Source of the DNA: Spirochaetota bacterium
Lineage (GTDB): Bacteria; Spirochaetota; UBA4802; JAGODF01
Reading direction: 5' to 3'
Assembly: GCA_029974015.1 (NCBI GenBank)
Contig: JARKUF010000027.1
Span: forward strand, 62,001 to 126,000
DNA length: 64,000 bases
Part shown: piece by piece, positions 28,827 through 38,190 of the stretch
Position numbering within the stretch: the first letter of the stretch is position 1
Layout: the number at the start of each line of letters is the position of its first letter
Position numbers and translations under genes: made by a program
The notes under the pieces: model-generated
What the model saw: the letters and a program-made list of their open reading frames with translations, nothing else
Told to the model about the DNA's origin: nothing
Database searches by the model: none

Positions 28827-30072
28827 AAGCTGTTGAGGTTACCATATGTATATCATGGCCTAACATAATGCCAATCAGATCGTACCCCCTTTCGACCAGA
28901 AGCCCCGTGGAAGCCGCGGAGCTTTCGTTGAATCCCGTGACCCTCCCCTTATCCATGTAAAACCCCGCATTCCCCCTCCCCTTCCTCTCGATGGCAAAAG
29001 GGACAGGTTCACTGCTGTGCGTTCTAAGGGCGACCGGCGTGGGGTGATCGGGAAGCACCAGGAGAGAGTAGTCGTCGAAGCGGGACAGCGCCTCCATGAC
29101 GGTCCCTACCACTTTTTGGTCGAAGTCTTCTATGGCCTTGATCTTGTGCTCAAGGTTTCCTTCATGGCCCGACTCGTCAGGGGATTCGACATGGAGGAGA
29201 ACAAAGTTTGCGCTTTCCAGAGCTTCCACCAGGGCCTTCGCTTTCCCGCTATAATTCGTATCGAGATATCCAGTCGCCCCGTCCACGAAAAGGGGGGTCA
29301 AACCGGCGGCGCGCCCAATACCGTGGATCAGGTCCACCGCCGAGATCGTATGGCCGTGGAGGCCAAAGCGCTCCGAAAGAGTCGCGATGCCCGGTTTCCA
29401 ACCTCCACCCCAGAGCCAGATCGACGTGGGATCGCCCCGAAATTTTTTTCTCAGGGACGGCATTCTCTCCGACGAGGAGATGATCTCCGTGGAGCGTTTC
29501 ATGATGTCCAAAAGCCTCTCTGCCCCCTCGCCGCTGGGAAGATAAGGAGCGACCTCATTGTCCTGGATGTCATGTGGCGGCGTGGTTTCCGGAATTCCGA
29601 CATAAGGATAGCCGCGCCAAACGAGGATGTTTCGGTACGACACTCCGGCGTAAAGCTCAATTCCGCCGCCCTCAATCTGCTCCGCGATCTCGGCGATAAC
29701 TTCCCGGGAAAAACCGGTTTCGATATGACGGGCGCTGAAATCCCGCATGATGCCGTCGCGGACCGTCACCAGGTTACACCGGAAAGCAACATCATCAGCG
29801 CCGAGGTCAATCCCCATATTAAGGGCCTCCAGGGGGGCCCTTCCCGTGTAGAATTCCGCCGGATTGTAGCCGAAAATTGACAGGTTGGCCGTATCGCTCC
29901 CCGGCGCCATGCCGTCCGGGACATTTTTCACGAGGCCGAATATCCCTTTTTTCGCCAGGCTGTCCATGTTCGGCGTTCTGGCCGCTTCCAGAGGCGTACG
30001 GCCTCCCAGGGATTCGATGGGATAATCGGCCATGCCGTCCCCCACGAGTATTATGATTTTCCTCTCATCCAT
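28825..30072 (-). CDS. apgM: 2,3-bisphosphoglycerate-independent phosphoglycerate mutase, archaeal (ApgM) type
   Basis: IIILVGDGMADYPIESLGGRTPLEAARTPNMDSLAKKG...PDGMAPGSDTANLSIFGYNP. Confidence 0.93.
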   Translation of the reverse strand: MDERKIIILVGDGMADYPIESLGGRTPLEAARTPNMDSLAKKGIFGLVKNVPDGMAPGSDTANLSIFGYNPAEFYTGRAPLEALNMGIDLGADDVAFRCNLVTVRDGIMRDFSARHIETGFSREVIAEIAEQIEGGGIELYAGVSYRNILVWRGYPYVGIPETTPPHDIQDNEVAPYLPSGEGAERLLDIMKRSTEIISSSERMPSLRKKFRGDPTSIWLWGGGWKPGIATLSERFGLHGHTISAVDLIHGIGRAAGLTPLFVDGATGYLDTNYSGKAKALVEALESANFVLLHVESPDESGHEGNLEHKIKAIEDFDQKVVGTVMEALSRFDDYSLLVLPDHPTPVALRTHSSEPVPFAIERKGRGNAGFYMDKGRVTGFNESSAASTGLLVERGYDLIGIMLGHDIHMVTSTA

Positions 30073-30862
30073 GCCGCATCACAATAGAGTCGTCGATATG
30101 TATTCCGTAACGTTCAGCCAGAGATGCGCGTTGCAACGCAATCTCAATGAGGCCCGAGCTTCCGGATATGACGCCCGCCTCGCCCTTCCTGAGGTCGGAG
30201 AAAGTGCAAACGGGCCTCGCTGAAAAAACGCCCCAGGCGCCACGGACCAGGAACCCATTCCCCCCGGAAAGGAGATCATTGGGAAAAGACGTTATAACAT
30301 TGCCGAACTTGTCCACGTGCACGACACTCCCTTTAAAAGCGCCTTCAGCGGCGCCATCAGCGCCATCGGCCGGGCCGTACATGGGGAAAGGTTTTCGCAC
30401 CCGCCCCTCCGCGGAGTCGCCGAAGCTTTGGGGATCGGCCCCCATGGCTAACATGGCGGATGCAGGGGCAAAAACGTCCCGTCCGTGGAATGTGGCGGAA
30501 ATGTCCCCAAACTGGCCTTCCCGGAGCGTGAAAACCTCCGCCGATGCCGTAAGGACGGCGTCAAGTATGCCATTGTCCGGGGCGACGAATATGTAACCCC
30601 GATCGCGGGCCACTATGGCCCGCCTCCTGGACCCCACTCCGGGGTCCACTATTACGAAAAAAACCGTGCCCCGGGGAAAATACCGGTACGAGGAATAAAG
30701 GCAGTACTGCCCATTTGTCACGGAGTACGAGGCGACGCCATGGCTTATGTCGACTATTCGGGCCCGTGAATTCACTCCGTATATGACGCCCTTCACGACG
30801 CCGACGTACATATCGTCGTTGCCGAAGTCCGTTATGAGGCCGATTATATTTTCTCCCGACAT
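30065..30862 (-). CDS. SAM hydroxide adenosyltransferase (DUF62) family protein
   Basis: GLITDFGNDDMYVGVVKGVI...VFFVIVDPGVGSRRRAI...APDNGIL. Start set at MSGENII (30862), upstream of which is a repeat element. Confidence 0.92.
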   Translation of the reverse strand: MSGENIIGLITDFGNDDMYVGVVKGVIYGVNSRARIVDISHGVASYSVTNGQYCLYSSYRYFPRGTVFFVIVDPGVGSRRRAIVARDRGYIFVAPDNGILDAVLTASAEVFTLREGQFGDISATFHGRDVFAPASAMLAMGADPQSFGDSAEGRVRKPFPMYGPADGADGAAEGAFKGSVVHVDKFGNVITSFPNDLLSGGNGFLVRGAWGVFSARPVCTFSDLRKGEAGVISGSSGLIEIALQRASLAERYGIHIDDSIVMRHG

Positions 30863-30892
30863 GGCAGTGCGACGATTTGTATGTCCGTTGAA

Positions 30893-30971
30893 TTTATTTT
30901 CAAAAATCAGGTTTCTCCTGCAGCCTTCGGCGGCAGGAAAAACCTGATTTTTGTGAATACCCTCAAGTTTT
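30893..30971 (+). repeat. Composite hairpin repeat, copy R4
   Basis: AAAAATCAGGTTTCTCCTGCAGCC-TTC-GGCGGCAGGAAAAACCTGATTTTT (30902-30952, 24-nt arms with 2 mismatches) followed by GTGAATACCCTCAAG. Confidence 0.72.
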
Positions 30972-31222
30972 ACATCGTAGCCGTACGCCCCGCATATTAC
31001 AAGAATATAATTCAATCGGAGGGGAAATTTACTTTTAAAGCCCCATCAAACAACCGCTTTTTTCTTTTCTCGCGGAGGTGTAACCTCAACAGCATAGAGA
31101 GCATATAAAGAAACGGAAGAATACAAGGACGGGGAAGGGCCCCCTGGCGTCAATGCGACACATGGTGAGACGAAAAGGATTTACGGGCACGCTGCGGACA
31201 TTCCAAAGAGGGCCGAGGGCTT

Positions 31223-31639
31223 TCAACTCCTCTCAGACACCCAGACCTCGCCGTCGGCAAAAAATTCTTTTTTCCAGATAGGAACGGTTTTTTTCACAGT
31301 GTCGATGATGTATCTCACCGCCTGAAAAGCGGCGTCTCGATGGGGTGAAGAAACGGCGATCAGGATGCTCGGTTCCCCTATGCCGACTGTGCCGTATCTG
31401 TGAATGACGATGCAATGCGTTACTTTCCACCGGGCCACGGCTTCCCCGACAATTTTTTCCAGCTCCTTTTTCGCCATGGGTTCGTACACTTCGTATTCCA
31501 GGCGAAGGACTTCCCTCCCCTGCGAAAAGTTACGTGCCCTGCCGATAAAAGCAAGGATGGCGCCATCGGCGTCCGTCCCTGCCCCGGCGAGCGCTGCCTG
31601 GGTGTTGATCGCTTCCTTCTGCAGGGTAACCTTCACCAT
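31223..31639 (-). CDS. moaE: Molybdopterin synthase catalytic subunit
   Basis: GAILAFIGRARNFSQGREVLRLEYEVYEPMAKKEL...HRYGTVGIGEPSILIAVSSPHRDAAFQA...VPIWKKEFFADGEVWV. Confidence 0.93.
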   Translation of the reverse strand: MVKVTLQKEAINTQAALAGAGTDADGAILAFIGRARNFSQGREVLRLEYEVYEPMAKKELEKIVGEAVARWKVTHCIVIHRYGTVGIGEPSILIAVSSPHRDAAFQAVRYIIDTVKKTVPIWKKEFFADGEVWVSERS

Positions 31640-31646
31640 GGGCGGC

Positions 31647-31892
31647 TCAACCTCCGCTGACCGGCGGAAACACCGCCACAACATCGCCGTCGGCAAGCCG
31701 ACGGCCTGTCTCCGAGTATTCCTCGTTCACCGCGATAAGCAGATCGGTCCTCATGGGCAGAAGCCCCGGATATGAGGCCGCGAGGAGGTCCACAAGGTCC
31801 CCCACGGTATCCCCTTCGGGAACATCAAATTCCCTGTCCCTAAAACCGCAGGCCTCCGCCGCGGCGGCGAATGCTTTCAGTGTAATGGTCAT
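31647..31892 (-). CDS. moaD: MoaD/ThiS-family small molybdopterin synthase subunit
   Basis: 81 aa ending ...LADGDVVAVFPPVSGG (C-terminal GG); adjacent to moaE. Confidence 0.9.
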   Translation of the reverse strand: MTITLKAFAAAAEACGFRDREFDVPEGDTVGDLVDLLAASYPGLLPMRTDLLIAVNEEYSETGRRLADGDVVAVFPPVSGG

Positions 31893-31927
31893 ATTCTACA
31901 TGAAAGGAAAGAAACGGTAACGGGGAG

Positions 31928-32374
31928 TCACCTTCCGCTCCTGCGTTTCACCATAAAGACAAAGTGCTTCACGTAGGGCTGTAAGCTTTCATGAAACTGG
32001 CCAAGATCCGCCTCTTTCCAGTTTTTGAGCAAGGACTGCAGGCTGGTTTTCGTTATATCTTCCTCGGCGGCGTCAATAAGGATCCTGAACCGCTTAGTCA
32101 CTTCCTTATCGACGGCATCGAGGGTGACCTTGTTCATTTCCGAGCAAAGCCGCATGAGATTGGTTTTCTTCTTGGTGCGCCTTGCCTTCGATTTAGTGAC
32201 AGGCGAATTTTTTTCTTCCATTTTTTTCGCCGCCGTTTTTTTCAGCGAAGATTTTTCAGAAGGTGGTGAAGAAGTTTTTTTCGTCGCAACTTTCTTCGTA
32301 GGCGCCTTCTTCTCGGCTTTCTTCACTTTCGATGCCGAATTTTTACTGCCCGCGCTCTTTTTTTTCTCCGCCAT
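31928..32374 (-). CDS. Lysine-rich histone-H1-like N-terminal region with a helical C-terminal domain; unknown function
   Basis: MAEKKKSAGSKNSASKVKKAEKKAPTKKVATKKTSSPPSEKSSLKKTAAKKMEEKN... Confidence 0.65.
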   Translation of the reverse strand: MAEKKKSAGSKNSASKVKKAEKKAPTKKVATKKTSSPPSEKSSLKKTAAKKMEEKNSPVTKSKARRTKKKTNLMRLCSEMNKVTLDAVDKEVTKRFRILIDAAEEDITKTSLQSLLKNWKEADLGQFHESLQPYVKHFVFMVKRRSGR

Positions 32375-32588
32375 TCGACAGCAACCCCTATAGTGATTTC
32401 CAACGCGGCGATACTAAAATGGCACGGTTGTGCTGTAAAGAAATTTTTTGGCCCGTCAAAATGCCAATTCAAACGAACAAAAAGCCGTTCCCGGAGGAAT
32501 CCGTGCGCCCGGCCCCTCAACGCGTCTCGCATCGTACGCTCCATGCCCCATCAGCGGCCGTTAACATGGTTGTGAAGTTCTTTGCTTC

Positions 32589-34007
32589 TTACACGGAGAA
32601 GGTCTTCTTTATAGCACCACCCATAAGCCGGTATGTCACGCACTGCTCCTTCGATTCCACACGGTACCCCGTCTCGCGGAAGAATATCGACACGCCGGGA
32701 TAGGCCGCCTCAAGGACTGCGACGCTCATATCCTCGTTCAATCCAAGCTCCGCAAGGATTTCCTCCTTGCGCCTGCGCGCCTCATCAATTACGGCCTGGA
32801 GCTTTTTCGAAACCTCGGCGAGCTTCGCCAGCAGTTCCTTCTTGTCATTCGGAAGCTCCCGCTTGATGATTTTTATCCGCTTCAAGACATCGAAGCCCTT
32901 CCTCACTTTCTTCGTGTTTTCAAGGGCCTGGCGCTCCCGGTCGCCCAGCTCCTTCAGCTTGGCCAGGACCTCGCCGCTGTACCCCACTGTGATTTTCGTA
33001 GCCACTCCCTGGTCGTTCCCCAGGACCTTCGCCGTCACCGATGACGCAGCGGTTATCTCGCCGCCCAGTATGAGGCCCTGTTTTTCCGACGCTTTTACGG
33101 CGTTTCCCGCCCGGACGGTGCAGTTCAGGAGGTATTCCCCCGCCACCACATCGCGGCGGGCCGAGATTCTCTGGCGTTCTGCGAAGCGAACGAAGACGGA
33201 GCCGCCCGCCTCGAGACTCCCCTTCCCTGTACCCACGCACCCGGACATGACGGTGAGGTCCTCTCCGGCGCCGACGTCGGCGTCCTCCACGGTCCCCAGG
33301 ACCACGAGGCTCCCGTCGCTACGCACGGAGAACCCGGGTTTCACGTCCCCCTTTATTGTAAGGGCCCCCCTGAAATCTATGTTCCCCGTGGCGTAATCGA
33401 CGTCCCCCGGCAGTTCCATCACCGGGTCTACCCGGATCGTTTCGTCTCGCACCGCAACGGCCCCATCGGCCGCGGCCACAATCAAGTTTGGATTAGCTTC
33501 GTCGGCGCGGGCGCCGGGTCCGGCCATAAGCGACGCCTCCAACGGCTCAGGAGGCGGGACATCTTTCCCCGTCACCGACCTCCCCGGGATGCCCGGCGCC
33601 GGGGGATGCAGGACCGCAAGCCTGTCACCGGCCTTCACATTGATAATGAGGTTTAAGTTTCTGTGATCGGCGCGTCCCGCCTCGTCGAGGCGTGGCTTCC
33701 CCATCGATTCGTAATCGAAGAAATACTCCACCCGTCCGTCAACGCCCGGCGCGGGGGCGGTACCGCGGGCAACTGCAACCTTGACGTTCGCCGCCCCCGA
33801 AGTAACGAGACGGTCTATCTCCCCTTCTATAATGCAGTCCGGGACAACACCCGATTTGGAGAGGTCCTCCCTCACTTCCTTCGCGGTCACCGGGGCAAGC
33901 TTCGGGACCGCCCCGAGGGTGATAAAGGCCTCCATACCGTCCGGGGAAATTTCCACTGAGACCCGCCTAACTTTTTTCGCCTGGTCCTCCCTTCCATGGT
34001 CAGGCAT
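32589..34007 (-). CDS. FapA-family (DUF342) protein
   Basis: AGDRLAVLHPPAPGIPGRSVTGKDVPPPEP, beta-helical TGNIDFRGALTIKGDVKPGFSVRSDGSLVVLGTVEDADVGAG...ISARRDVVAGEYL. Confidence 0.9.
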   Translation of the reverse strand: MPDHGREDQAKKVRRVSVEISPDGMEAFITLGAVPKLAPVTAKEVREDLSKSGVVPDCIIEGEIDRLVTSGAANVKVAVARGTAPAPGVDGRVEYFFDYESMGKPRLDEAGRADHRNLNLIINVKAGDRLAVLHPPAPGIPGRSVTGKDVPPPEPLEASLMAGPGARADEANPNLIVAAADGAVAVRDETIRVDPVMELPGDVDYATGNIDFRGALTIKGDVKPGFSVRSDGSLVVLGTVEDADVGAGEDLTVMSGCVGTGKGSLEAGGSVFVRFAERQRISARRDVVAGEYLLNCTVRAGNAVKASEKQGLILGGEITAASSVTAKVLGNDQGVATKITVGYSGEVLAKLKELGDRERQALENTKKVRKGFDVLKRIKIIKRELPNDKKELLAKLAEVSKKLQAVIDEARRRKEEILAELGLNEDMSVAVLEAAYPGVSIFFRETGYRVESKEQCVTYRLMGGAIKKTFSV

Positions 34008-34503
34008 TGCCGCCTCCGGGGGTCCCCTTTTCTACGATGAATTTCAGCAGGTCCATGGAGGTGACGATCCCCGCCACTTTTCCGCCATCGATGATGACGA
34101 TGCGGTGTATGTTGTTTTTTTGCATAAGTCCCGCAATCTCCGTCAGGGAGGTGTCGCATGAGGCCGTAACAACTGACCTTTTCATGATATTCTCAACCCT
34201 GGCGCCTTCCTGGTCCGACCCGGCGAGGCCGGGCCCCGTCGACACGGCAGCGGTCATATCCATGGAGCCGAAGATCGCCTTTAAATCCACCTCATACATT
34301 CTGTCAAACTGGGCTTCGTACTCATGGGCGATAAGGTCGGTCTTCGAAACGATCCCCACGAGCTTTCCATCTCCGTCCACCACGGGAAGCCCGCTTATCC
34401 CCCGGTCACAGATGAGGCGCACCGCTTCGGCGACGCTTTCCGAGGGAGCGATGGTCACCACATTGGTCGTCATGATATCACCTGCCTTAGTTGAATAGGG
34501 CAT
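34000..34503 (-). CDS. Tandem CBS domain protein
   Basis: AGDIMTTNVVTIAPSESVAEAVRLICDRGISGLPVVDGDGKLVGIVSKTDL and VENIMKRSVVTASCDTSLTEIAGLMQKNNIHRIVIIDGGKVAGIVTSMDLL. Confidence 0.95.
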   Translation of the reverse strand: MPYSTKAGDIMTTNVVTIAPSESVAEAVRLICDRGISGLPVVDGDGKLVGIVSKTDLIAHEYEAQFDRMYEVDLKAIFGSMDMTAAVSTGPGLAGSDQEGARVENIMKRSVVTASCDTSLTEIAGLMQKNNIHRIVIIDGGKVAGIVTSMDLLKFIVEKGTPGGGNA

Positions 34504-34524
34504 GGGGCGCCTCCTTTTTTGTCA

Positions 34525-34636
34525 GCAACTATTGATTTCCGCCCGCCTTGGGCGGGCGGAAAAACCCGGGTCCCGGGTATGCCAGTAGTTACAAGCCAGG
34601 GGAACTTAAAAATTTAATTTTTAGAGGTCCCCTTCA
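34525..34636 (-). repeat. Composite hairpin repeat, copy R5
   Basis: Reverse complement reads GGGGACCTCTAAAAATTAAATTTTTAAGTTCCCCTGGCTTGTAACTACTGGCATACCCGGGACCCGGGTTTTTCCGCCCGCC-CAA-GGCGGGCGGAAA. Confidence 0.78.
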
Positions 34637-34724
34637 ATTACCCAATGAGGCTATCAGGATAAATGAATTATTGCAAGATGATTTTTCAGCGCGGCGGCTG
34701 AAAGCGCCGTTACTAAAACCACGC

Positions 34725-37220
34725 TCACTTCTTCGGCTCCAGGACCAGCACGTCGATGTACTGTTTTGCGATGTTCTCCGATCTGAATGGCATCGGGTGG
34801 TTCTTCCCTTCCAGGAAGAGCGGTATCATATCGGCGTAGTGGGGGCTCGACGGGTTCCCCGACTGGCCGGGGACCGAAACGAAGGCCGCTGGTTCGGCAA
34901 GCCCGAAGTCCACCACCATTCGCATGGCGGGGATACACCATGTGTCGAAGTCCTGGCCCCAGGCGAATGTCGTTACATTGAGCGTGTGGACATCACCGCT
35001 CGCCGGATAAGGCCCACGGTTGAAGTAGCCGTGGAAGAAGCGCGTCTTCTTCGTGAAATCGTGCTTCCAGTGGTAGGTGTGGAGGCTTCCCCATTTCCAC
35101 TTCTTTGAGTCGCTCCCCATCCTGTCGGCGCATAAAACGATAGCACTGTCCAGGGCACGGGCGATCATGTCCACACGGGTTTCCCGTTCAGGGGTTTTCA
35201 CATCGTCGAAGAAAGGAGAGTCCTTTCTCACAAAAAGATGGTCCTCCGGAGCGGGATACGACATCATGTTCACGTCGATAAAGGCCTCCCAGAGAAGGCC
35301 CCCCTCGGGGCCCAGCTCGTCAAGGAAGGTGGCCCTGGTGAACTCGTGCATAAAAGCCCCGGCCACCGCGGCCCCGGCGGAATCTTTGTCCATCACGCAG
35401 TTGAATGCGGAAGGCGAAATGAGCTCCAGGGCCCGTGCTACCCTCTCTTTTCGGGCCCGGGTCCATTTCTTAGTAGCGGCATCAATCTCCCCCTGCATGC
35501 CTGGTTCAAATAGGAGCTTTTGGATTTTTTGCGCCATTGGGGAAAAGTGATCATGCTGCATTTTCATCATGTCCTCCATGGTGGCGCCTTTTTTCTTTCC
35601 CAGGATATGGGCCATGCGCTCCGCACGGTCAGGATGATACCAACTGGAGGTCATGTGGAGCGGATAACCCTTCGGGACCGTGCGGTTGTTAGCCGTGCCG
35701 AAGAAACCCTCCGGGGGATTGATGCGGTAGGGGTTCCGGTCCGTAGGAGCAAACCCGGTCCAGTCATATTCCCCACTCCATCCCGGTGAGGGGAAAAATC
35801 CCCTCCCCTTCTTCCGGAGAGGGAAAGCCCCGGTGACCTGCCAGGCGATGTTGTCCCGATCACCGTAGACGATATTGAGATAGATGCCCTCCACCATCTG
35901 CAGCGCCCTGCGGGCCTGGGCCATGCCGGAAACGCTCCCCATTCGGTAGAACCCTTCGAAGGTACGGGCCCCGCCCTCGACAGCATAGGCGATGGCGATG
36001 CCGTACTTTGAACTCATCGGCAGGGGTTGGATGGGGAGCTCAGGAGGAAAGGGCATCGCTCGCAGGGAGGCATTGAAGAGGGGGCCATGTACTGTTTCTT
36101 CTATCAGCCTCGTCACTGTTTTTCCGCCCTTCATCCTGAACTCTTCCTTTCTTTCCTTCACGGGGACCCATTCCCCCCTGTAGAGGTACCGGGTTTTGCC
36201 GTCAACGGTGTCGAGTTTTTCGATGAACACATCCTGGCTGTCCGCCATCACCATGGTGGCGCCCCAGGCTATCTTCCCGTTAAATCCAAGTGCAACAACG
36301 GGAATTCCCGGGACGGTGACCCCGGCGGCATCATAGGTGGGGCATTTTAAATGCATTAGCATCCAGGAGTTGGGAATCATGAGGGCCAGGTGCGTGTCAT
36401 TGCAGACGATGGACTTTCCGCTCCCTGTGCGGCTTCCGGCAAGCGCCCAGTTGTTCGAAGCCGGTGTCCCCAGGGGCGTCACTCCTTTCAGGCGACGCCG
36501 AAGGTCCAAAAGGGCCGTCCTGACATTACCGTCCAAAAGCTCACGATGGGGAATTTCCGCCAGGGCCCTGGCGTCCTCCAGGGGGAGGTCTTCATCGGGA
36601 TAGACCGGAAACAGCATGGCGGCCTTATCGTATCCCAGCTCGCCTGCCAGAATAAGGTAATCCAGCTCTTCGATAAAGTTGAAAGAGACGTTCATGTTGA
36701 GCATGGCGAACACATAGAGAGTGTCCGCCGGACGCCACGGCCCGGGGCGGTATCCGGTAAGAACAAACTCGGCGGGAAGTTCCGGATTGTGTTCCATGTA
36801 GGCATTTACTCCCTTCGCATAGCTTTCGAGGACCGAAAGGAGCTTTCTGTCGAGCTTCGAAAGCTCGCCCTCCAGCTTCTCCTTCGCGCCGATGGACCGC
36901 ATAAAGACGTCTATCCCAAGCATCTCCTCGCCGGCGACCTCAGCAAGACGCCCCTGCATGATCATCGTCATTGCGTACATCTGCCAGAGACGGTCCGCGG
37001 CGGAGGCATATCCCGAGCCGAAGAAGAGGTCTTCCTCGTTTTCCGCCTCCACCACGGGAATCCCCAGTGAATCGCGTCGTATTGTCACAGGGCCTCTTAT
37101 GCCCTTCAGGGTCACCGTGCCCTTGGTCCCCGGGATGGAGCGGGCAAATTTATTCTGGAAGTAAGAACAGCCTCCGGTAAAGGCAAGAAAAAGGAGGGCG
37201 ATACATGTCGCTTTCTTCAT
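34725..37220 (-). CDS. Penicillin acylase family (Ntn hydrolase) lipoprotein
   Basis: Lipobox CIALLFLAFTGGC; TPASNNWALAGSRTGSGKSIVCNDTHL (SNNWA autoprocessing-like site); PGIPVVALGFNGKIAWGATMVMADSQDVFIEKL. Confidence 0.92.
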   Translation of the reverse strand: MKKATCIALLFLAFTGGCSYFQNKFARSIPGTKGTVTLKGIRGPVTIRRDSLGIPVVEAENEEDLFFGSGYASAADRLWQMYAMTMIMQGRLAEVAGEEMLGIDVFMRSIGAKEKLEGELSKLDRKLLSVLESYAKGVNAYMEHNPELPAEFVLTGYRPGPWRPADTLYVFAMLNMNVSFNFIEELDYLILAGELGYDKAAMLFPVYPDEDLPLEDARALAEIPHRELLDGNVRTALLDLRRRLKGVTPLGTPASNNWALAGSRTGSGKSIVCNDTHLALMIPNSWMLMHLKCPTYDAAGVTVPGIPVVALGFNGKIAWGATMVMADSQDVFIEKLDTVDGKTRYLYRGEWVPVKERKEEFRMKGGKTVTRLIEETVHGPLFNASLRAMPFPPELPIQPLPMSSKYGIAIAYAVEGGARTFEGFYRMGSVSGMAQARRALQMVEGIYLNIVYGDRDNIAWQVTGAFPLRKKGRGFFPSPGWSGEYDWTGFAPTDRNPYRINPPEGFFGTANNRTVPKGYPLHMTSSWYHPDRAERMAHILGKKKGATMEDMMKMQHDHFSPMAQKIQKLLFEPGMQGEIDAATKKWTRARKERVARALELISPSAFNCVMDKDSAGAAVAGAFMHEFTRATFLDELGPEGGLLWEAFIDVNMMSYPAPEDHLFVRKDSPFFDDVKTPERETRVDMIARALDSAIVLCADRMGSDSKKWKWGSLHTYHWKHDFTKKTRFFHGYFNRGPYPASGDVHTLNVTTFAWGQDFDTWCIPAMRMVVDFGLAEPAAFVSVPGQSGNPSSPHYADMIPLFLEGKNHPMPFRSENIAKQYIDVLVLEPKK

Positions 37221-37244
37221 GATGTGACCTCTTCGATTGTCAGC

Positions 37245-37360
37245 AGGGGACCTTGAAAAAATTAAAGGGCAAATTCAGAAGTCAGGTTTTTTCCCCCGCC
37301 GAATGCGGGCGGGAAAACCTGGTTTTTGTGACTGCCCTCAATTTTTTAGGACTTCCCTCA
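37245..37360 (+). repeat. Composite hairpin repeat, copy R6 (internally shortened)
   Basis: GGGGACCTTGAAAAAATTAAAGGGC...CAGGTTTTTTCCCCCGCC-GAAT-GCGGGCGGGAAAACCTG (37283-37321) then GTGACTGCCCTCAA. Confidence 0.75.
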
Positions 37361-37442
37361 GTTTTCTCCGCCTCATACTTCACAGTGTATGCCATGGGCC
37401 CTGGAACGGCGGACACAACACACCGGCGCCGCATTCCCGCAA

Positions 37443-38189
37443 TCAACGCAGGAACGTCCCCCCTTCGAGGAACGCTATCACATTGTCGACGACCTTCTGT
37501 TGCATCAGGAGCATGGAGTGCTGGCCCTTCACCTGGATGAAGTCTTTCATCCCCTCAAGCTTTGTCTCGTCCACTGTAATGGTGCCGTCATCATCCCCCT
37601 TAAGAAGGGGATTGATACCGAACCAGGTGCCGGACCCCCCGGCGATGACGCCAAATTCGCAGGGAGGAGGCGCCATGATCTTCGGGATGGTCTTCTCCAC
37701 GTCCTGGACCTTTTCTCCGGCAATCCCCATAGCCCAGCGGTAAAGGGGCAGTTTCCCAAGGATGCGGGCCCACTCGGACCCCTTGTTGGGCGGAGCTATC
37801 ATCACGAAGCGTCCTATCTTTTTCACCCTGTGATGCGCGAGATAATAGCGCACCACGATGGTGCCAAAGCTGTGTGTGACGAAACTGACCGATTCCACGT
37901 CGCGCCCCATCACCTTTCCTATCTCACGATGGAGCCTCTTCGTCACGGCCTTCATCGGCTCGTGGCGGCTGTCGTAATTGAAGTTATGAGTAAAAAAGCC
38001 CCTTTCCCGAAGGGCTGCCTCTATCTTACCCATGGAGGAGGCGCTTCTAAGGACCCCGTGCACCAGAAAGACCCACCGCTCCTTTCCCCCTCCCGCCTTG
38101 CGTGTCGGGATTTTTTTTGATGGCGCCATGGAGAAGATGATCGCCGCGATGGCGGCGCATGTCAATACAATTAAAGCGCCGCGCAGCAT
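37443..38189 (-). CDS. Alpha/beta hydrolase (lipase-like), membrane-anchored N-terminus
   Basis: WVFLVHGVLRSASSMGKIEAALRERGF; VSFVTHSFGTIVVRYYLAHH (SxG elbow); N-terminal TM. Confidence 0.82.
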   Translation of the reverse strand: MLRGALIVLTCAAIAAIIFSMAPSKKIPTRKAGGGKERWVFLVHGVLRSASSMGKIEAALRERGFFTHNFNYDSRHEPMKAVTKRLHREIGKVMGRDVESVSFVTHSFGTIVVRYYLAHHRVKKIGRFVMIAPPNKGSEWARILGKLPLYRWAMGIAGEKVQDVEKTIPKIMAPPPCEFGVIAGGSGTWFGINPLLKGDDDGTITVDETKLEGMKDFIQVKGQHSMLLMQQKVVDNVIAFLEGGTFLR

Positions 38190-38190
38190 G

